From Oscillospiraceae bacterium (GTDB lineage: Bacteria; Bacillota; Clostridia; Oscillospirales; Oscillospiraceae), in contig JAILFJ010000092.1 in NCBI GenBank assembly GCA_024697625.1, positions 1 to 53,746 of the forward strand: a stretch of DNA of 53,746 nt. Reading direction: 5' to 3'. Each line of letters begins with the position of its first letter. The first letter of the stretch is position 1. The notes under the pieces are model-generated. The model saw only the letters and a program-made list of their open reading frames with translations, made no database searches and was not told where the DNA came from. The translations under genes were made by a program, and so were the position numbers. This document shows, in pieces, positions 52,037-53,746 of this stretch.

Positions 52037-52833
52037 GTATTTCCCTCCAGCTCCAAGAATTTTTCTATTTCCTCACGCACAATGCGGAGCTGTTTTCTCT
52101 CCCTCTCACTCCACAGCGCGTTTCCGTCCTCATCATATTCACTCAGCAGGCGGCTAAGACAGCCCTGCTCCCGTACGATGCGCAGGCTCTCCGGGTATAC
52201 CAGCTCAAAGGCCATGCAGCAGTGAGAGACGTGTCCTTCGAAGCGTGTTTTCCGAATCTCTCTGGGTACACAGCAATGCTCACGCACACAGTCCATCACC
52301 GCGTCGCTCGCCTCCCCTTCCCGGATCAGACCTTTACTTGTTCCGATGCGCTGCTCAAAGGGCAGCTCCGAAACCACGCGGAAGATGTCAGCCTTGTCTG
52401 CGTCCCGTATGATATTGCAGAAGCAACGGGTCGGTCCGTCCAGATCAGTGGGCAGGGTAAGCTTATTGTGAAGCCGGATCGCCTTCTCCAGGACGCGCAG
52501 CCACTCTTCCGTAAGCGCCTCAGCGGGAAAATCCCCGATCAGTCCCTCCTGAAACAGCAGATCCGCGCCGAATTCGGCATGATCTACCGAGACAGAATCA
52601 ATAAAAGTCCCGTATCTGCGCACCTGCTCAAAGCGTCCGATGTCGTGGAGCAGTCCCAGGAACCACGCGAAGCGCACGGACTCATCCCCAAGATCAAGAC
52701 TCTCCGCAATCCGCTCACAGTTTTCGGCAACCCGCATGGTATGCTCTACCTTGTGGCGGATCATGACGTTGTCCGCATCATAACGGGAGGTATAGGTATA
52801 GAACGCCTCTTCGGCACGCTTTTTTTCAATCAT
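52033..52833 (-). CDS. HD-domain phosphohydrolase
   Basis: 266 residues from ATG 52833 after AAGGAG; a longer frame upstream is rejected. HD motif: His31 (VEHTMRVAENCERIAE), His63-Asp64 (LLHDIGRFEQ) and a later Asp in RDADKADIFR. DHAEFGADLL and IRLHNKLTLPT are typical of the stand-alone HD group of Clostridia. HD proteins hydrolyse phosphate esters, often nucleotides or second messengers. First gene of the three-gene operon; its link to the acyl carrier genes is not explained by known biology. Confidence 0.85.
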   Translation of the reverse strand: MIEKKRAEEAFYTYTSRYDADNVMIRHKVEHTMRVAENCERIAESLDLGDESVRFAWFLGLLHDIGRFEQVRRYGTFIDSVSVDHAEFGADLLFQEGLIGDFPAEALTEEWLRVLEKAIRLHNKLTLPTDLDGPTRCFCNIIRDADKADIFRVVSELPFEQRIGTSKGLIREGEASDAVMDCVREHCCVPREIRKTRFEGHVSHCCMAFELVYPESLRIVREQGCLSRLLSEYDEDGNALWSERERKQLRIVREEIEKFLELEGNT

Positions 52834-53184
52834 GTCCCGTTCTCTCCTTCCGTATTCTGCAGGATATGATCTTGAATCTCCCAGCGGCAAAGCTCGCGGT
52901 GTCCGAGCCTGACACTGTGAACGAGCCTGTAAAACTGAAAGCAGCGATCTGTAATGTCAGTATTGTATCTCTTTTTCCTCAGAAGTACAATGGTCGTGTT
53001 TTATCGGAAAGCGATTTCGCAGCAGAGCCAGCTTAAGGCCGCTGTCATGGTGAATATGAGGTGCATCGCTTATACTGGTCATTAGACTGCGATATGAAGA
53101 TACAGAACAACGGCATGGCCCATGGTGGTAATTTAGGCGGCAAATGCGGAAAGTGCTAAAACCTAAACTAAACACAAAAGTATA
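52834..53184. other. intergenic region next to the partial insertion sequence
   Basis: No convincing gene. A short minus-strand frame (52957-53175) has no clear ribosome binding site or recognisable domain. The end of the insertion sequence should lie here, 3' of the transposase stop at 53185, but no clean terminal repeat can be picked out with only one end visible. The DNA is AT-richer than the operon at 49.7-52.8 kb. Confidence 0.5.
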
Positions 53185-53746
53185 CTATACAGACAGAGTC
53201 GAAGCGAAGGAATCTGCAGGAAGATTAAGCGCAAGAAGGATATCCTTTTGAAGACGGGTGGGCGGATTGAGAAGCCTGGATCCAGAAAGTGAGTCGGCAG
53301 AAACGATGAGCTTAGCTTTATCAAGTTCGGAAAAGATCTTTCGAAGTGTGAACCCCTCTTTGGACATCAATTCTGAGAGTGCTTTCAGCATCTGCGATCT
53401 GAGGATAAGTGCAATAAAGGCAATAAAGGTTTTCCCCTCGGCGGCAGCGTCTGAATGAATATGCAGGCGTTTCATATCCAACTCGTTTTTTAGATTATCA
53501 AAGCTCTTTTCAACTACATCACGGCGGCGGTAGATATTGAGAATCTCTTCCGTCTTTTTTTTGAAGTCCGTCTCAGCTATAGCAAAGAAGCCACATTGGC
53601 GCAAGGCTTTATCAATAGCTGCCGTATTGCGGCGAAAAGACATTGTTCCATCCTTTGAGGATACATTGATGAAGAAGAATTTGTCGTAATGAAGCCTGCG
53701 ATCCGGCGCTTGTTCCATCTCAGAAAGTTCCTTTTCCATCTTTTCC
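53185..53746 (-). CDS. IS4/IS1634-family transposase, C-terminal part (cut by the window edge)
   Basis: The frame is open to the right edge, so the start lies beyond it; about 186 residues are visible. It contains the YREK signature YRRRDVVEKSFDNLK (Y-x2-R-x3-E-x6-K), which includes the last acidic residue of the DDE catalytic triad in IS4-type transposases. The tail (RLHIHSDAAAEGKTFIAFIALILRSQM ... ADSFASTLSV) matches the IS1634-like C-terminal form. The first two Asp residues are off the window, so intactness cannot be judged. Confidence 0.88.
   Translation of the reverse strand, partial: EKMEKELSEMEQAPDRRLHYDKFFFINVSSKDGTMSFRRNTAAIDKALRQCGFFAIAETDFKKKTEEILNIYRRRDVVEKSFDNLKNELDMKRLHIHSDAAAEGKTFIAFIALILRSQMLKALSELMSKEGFTLRKIFSELDKAKLIVSADSLSGSRLLNPPTRLQKDILLALNLPADSFASTLSV

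Noticed and set aside
52957..53175. 72-codon minus-strand frame near the insertion sequence
   Set aside because: No ribosome binding site, no family, Cys/His/Arg-rich composition typical of non-coding DNA; could only be a relic.

Overview
The window looks like chromosomal DNA of a low-oxygen, Gram-positive Clostridia member, probably Lachnospiraceae-like. This is inferred from several features: the hrcA-grpE-dnaK-dnaJ order with a CIRCE operator, the SCIFF (ranthipeptide) precursor and its radical SAM maturase, 2-hydroxyacyl-CoA dehydratase subunits, a ylxM-ffh-rpsP-khpA-rimM-trmD block, consensus sigma-A promoters (TTGACA-17-TATAAT) and strong GGAGG ribosome binding sites. No rRNA and no CRISPR array were seen. 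One tRNA is present (Leu, anticodon CAA).

Layout from left to right. 1-4.4 kb is accessory: a gene start cut by the left edge beneath nested inverted repeats, a secreted GLUG-repeat protein, and an AbiE-type (type IV) toxin-antitoxin pair whose promoter lies in a perfect 14-bp inverted repeat; then tRNA-Leu. 4.5-9.6 kb is the HrcA heat-shock operon (minus strand). 9.7-12.5 kb holds a MarR regulator, an MFS transporter and a glycerophosphodiesterase. 12.6-14.5 kb holds threonine ammonia-lyase and an alpha/beta hydrolase. 14.6-27.5 kb is a minus-strand arginine operon, argG-argH-argC-argJ-argB-argD-argF-carA-carB, driven by a consensus promoter. Its last gene encodes CarB fused to a diaminopimelate-epimerase-like domain that has Ala where the first catalytic Cys is expected.

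28-32 kb holds a Na/phosphate cotransporter-PhoU protein, then (minus strand) an MgtC-like protein and a glycerol-1-phosphate dehydrogenase in one operon. 32.2-38.5 kb is a plus-strand block for protein targeting and ribosome maturation: ylxM, ffh, rpsP, khpA, a lipoprotein, rimM, trmD fused to a GNAT domain, a 58-residue membrane protein, and rsmA. 38.6-41.6 kb (minus) is the SCIFF precursor, its maturase and a translationally coupled PLP decarboxylase. 41.8-44.8 kb (minus) is a pair of 2-hydroxyacyl-CoA dehydratase-family proteins and a 56-residue membrane protein, with no activator nearby. 45.2-49.5 kb (plus) holds two FAD oxidoreductases, a small unknown protein and an exported alpha/beta hydrolase.

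49.7-52.8 kb (minus) is a tight three-gene operon: an HD-domain protein, a PglD/NeuD-like acyltransferase with a C-terminal acyl carrier domain, and a stand-alone adenylating enzyme. It looks like a self-contained acyl or aminoacyl activation-and-transfer system and is the best candidate for undescribed biology. The right edge cuts an IS4/IS1634-type transposase. Function calls rest on reading motifs by eye; no database search was run.
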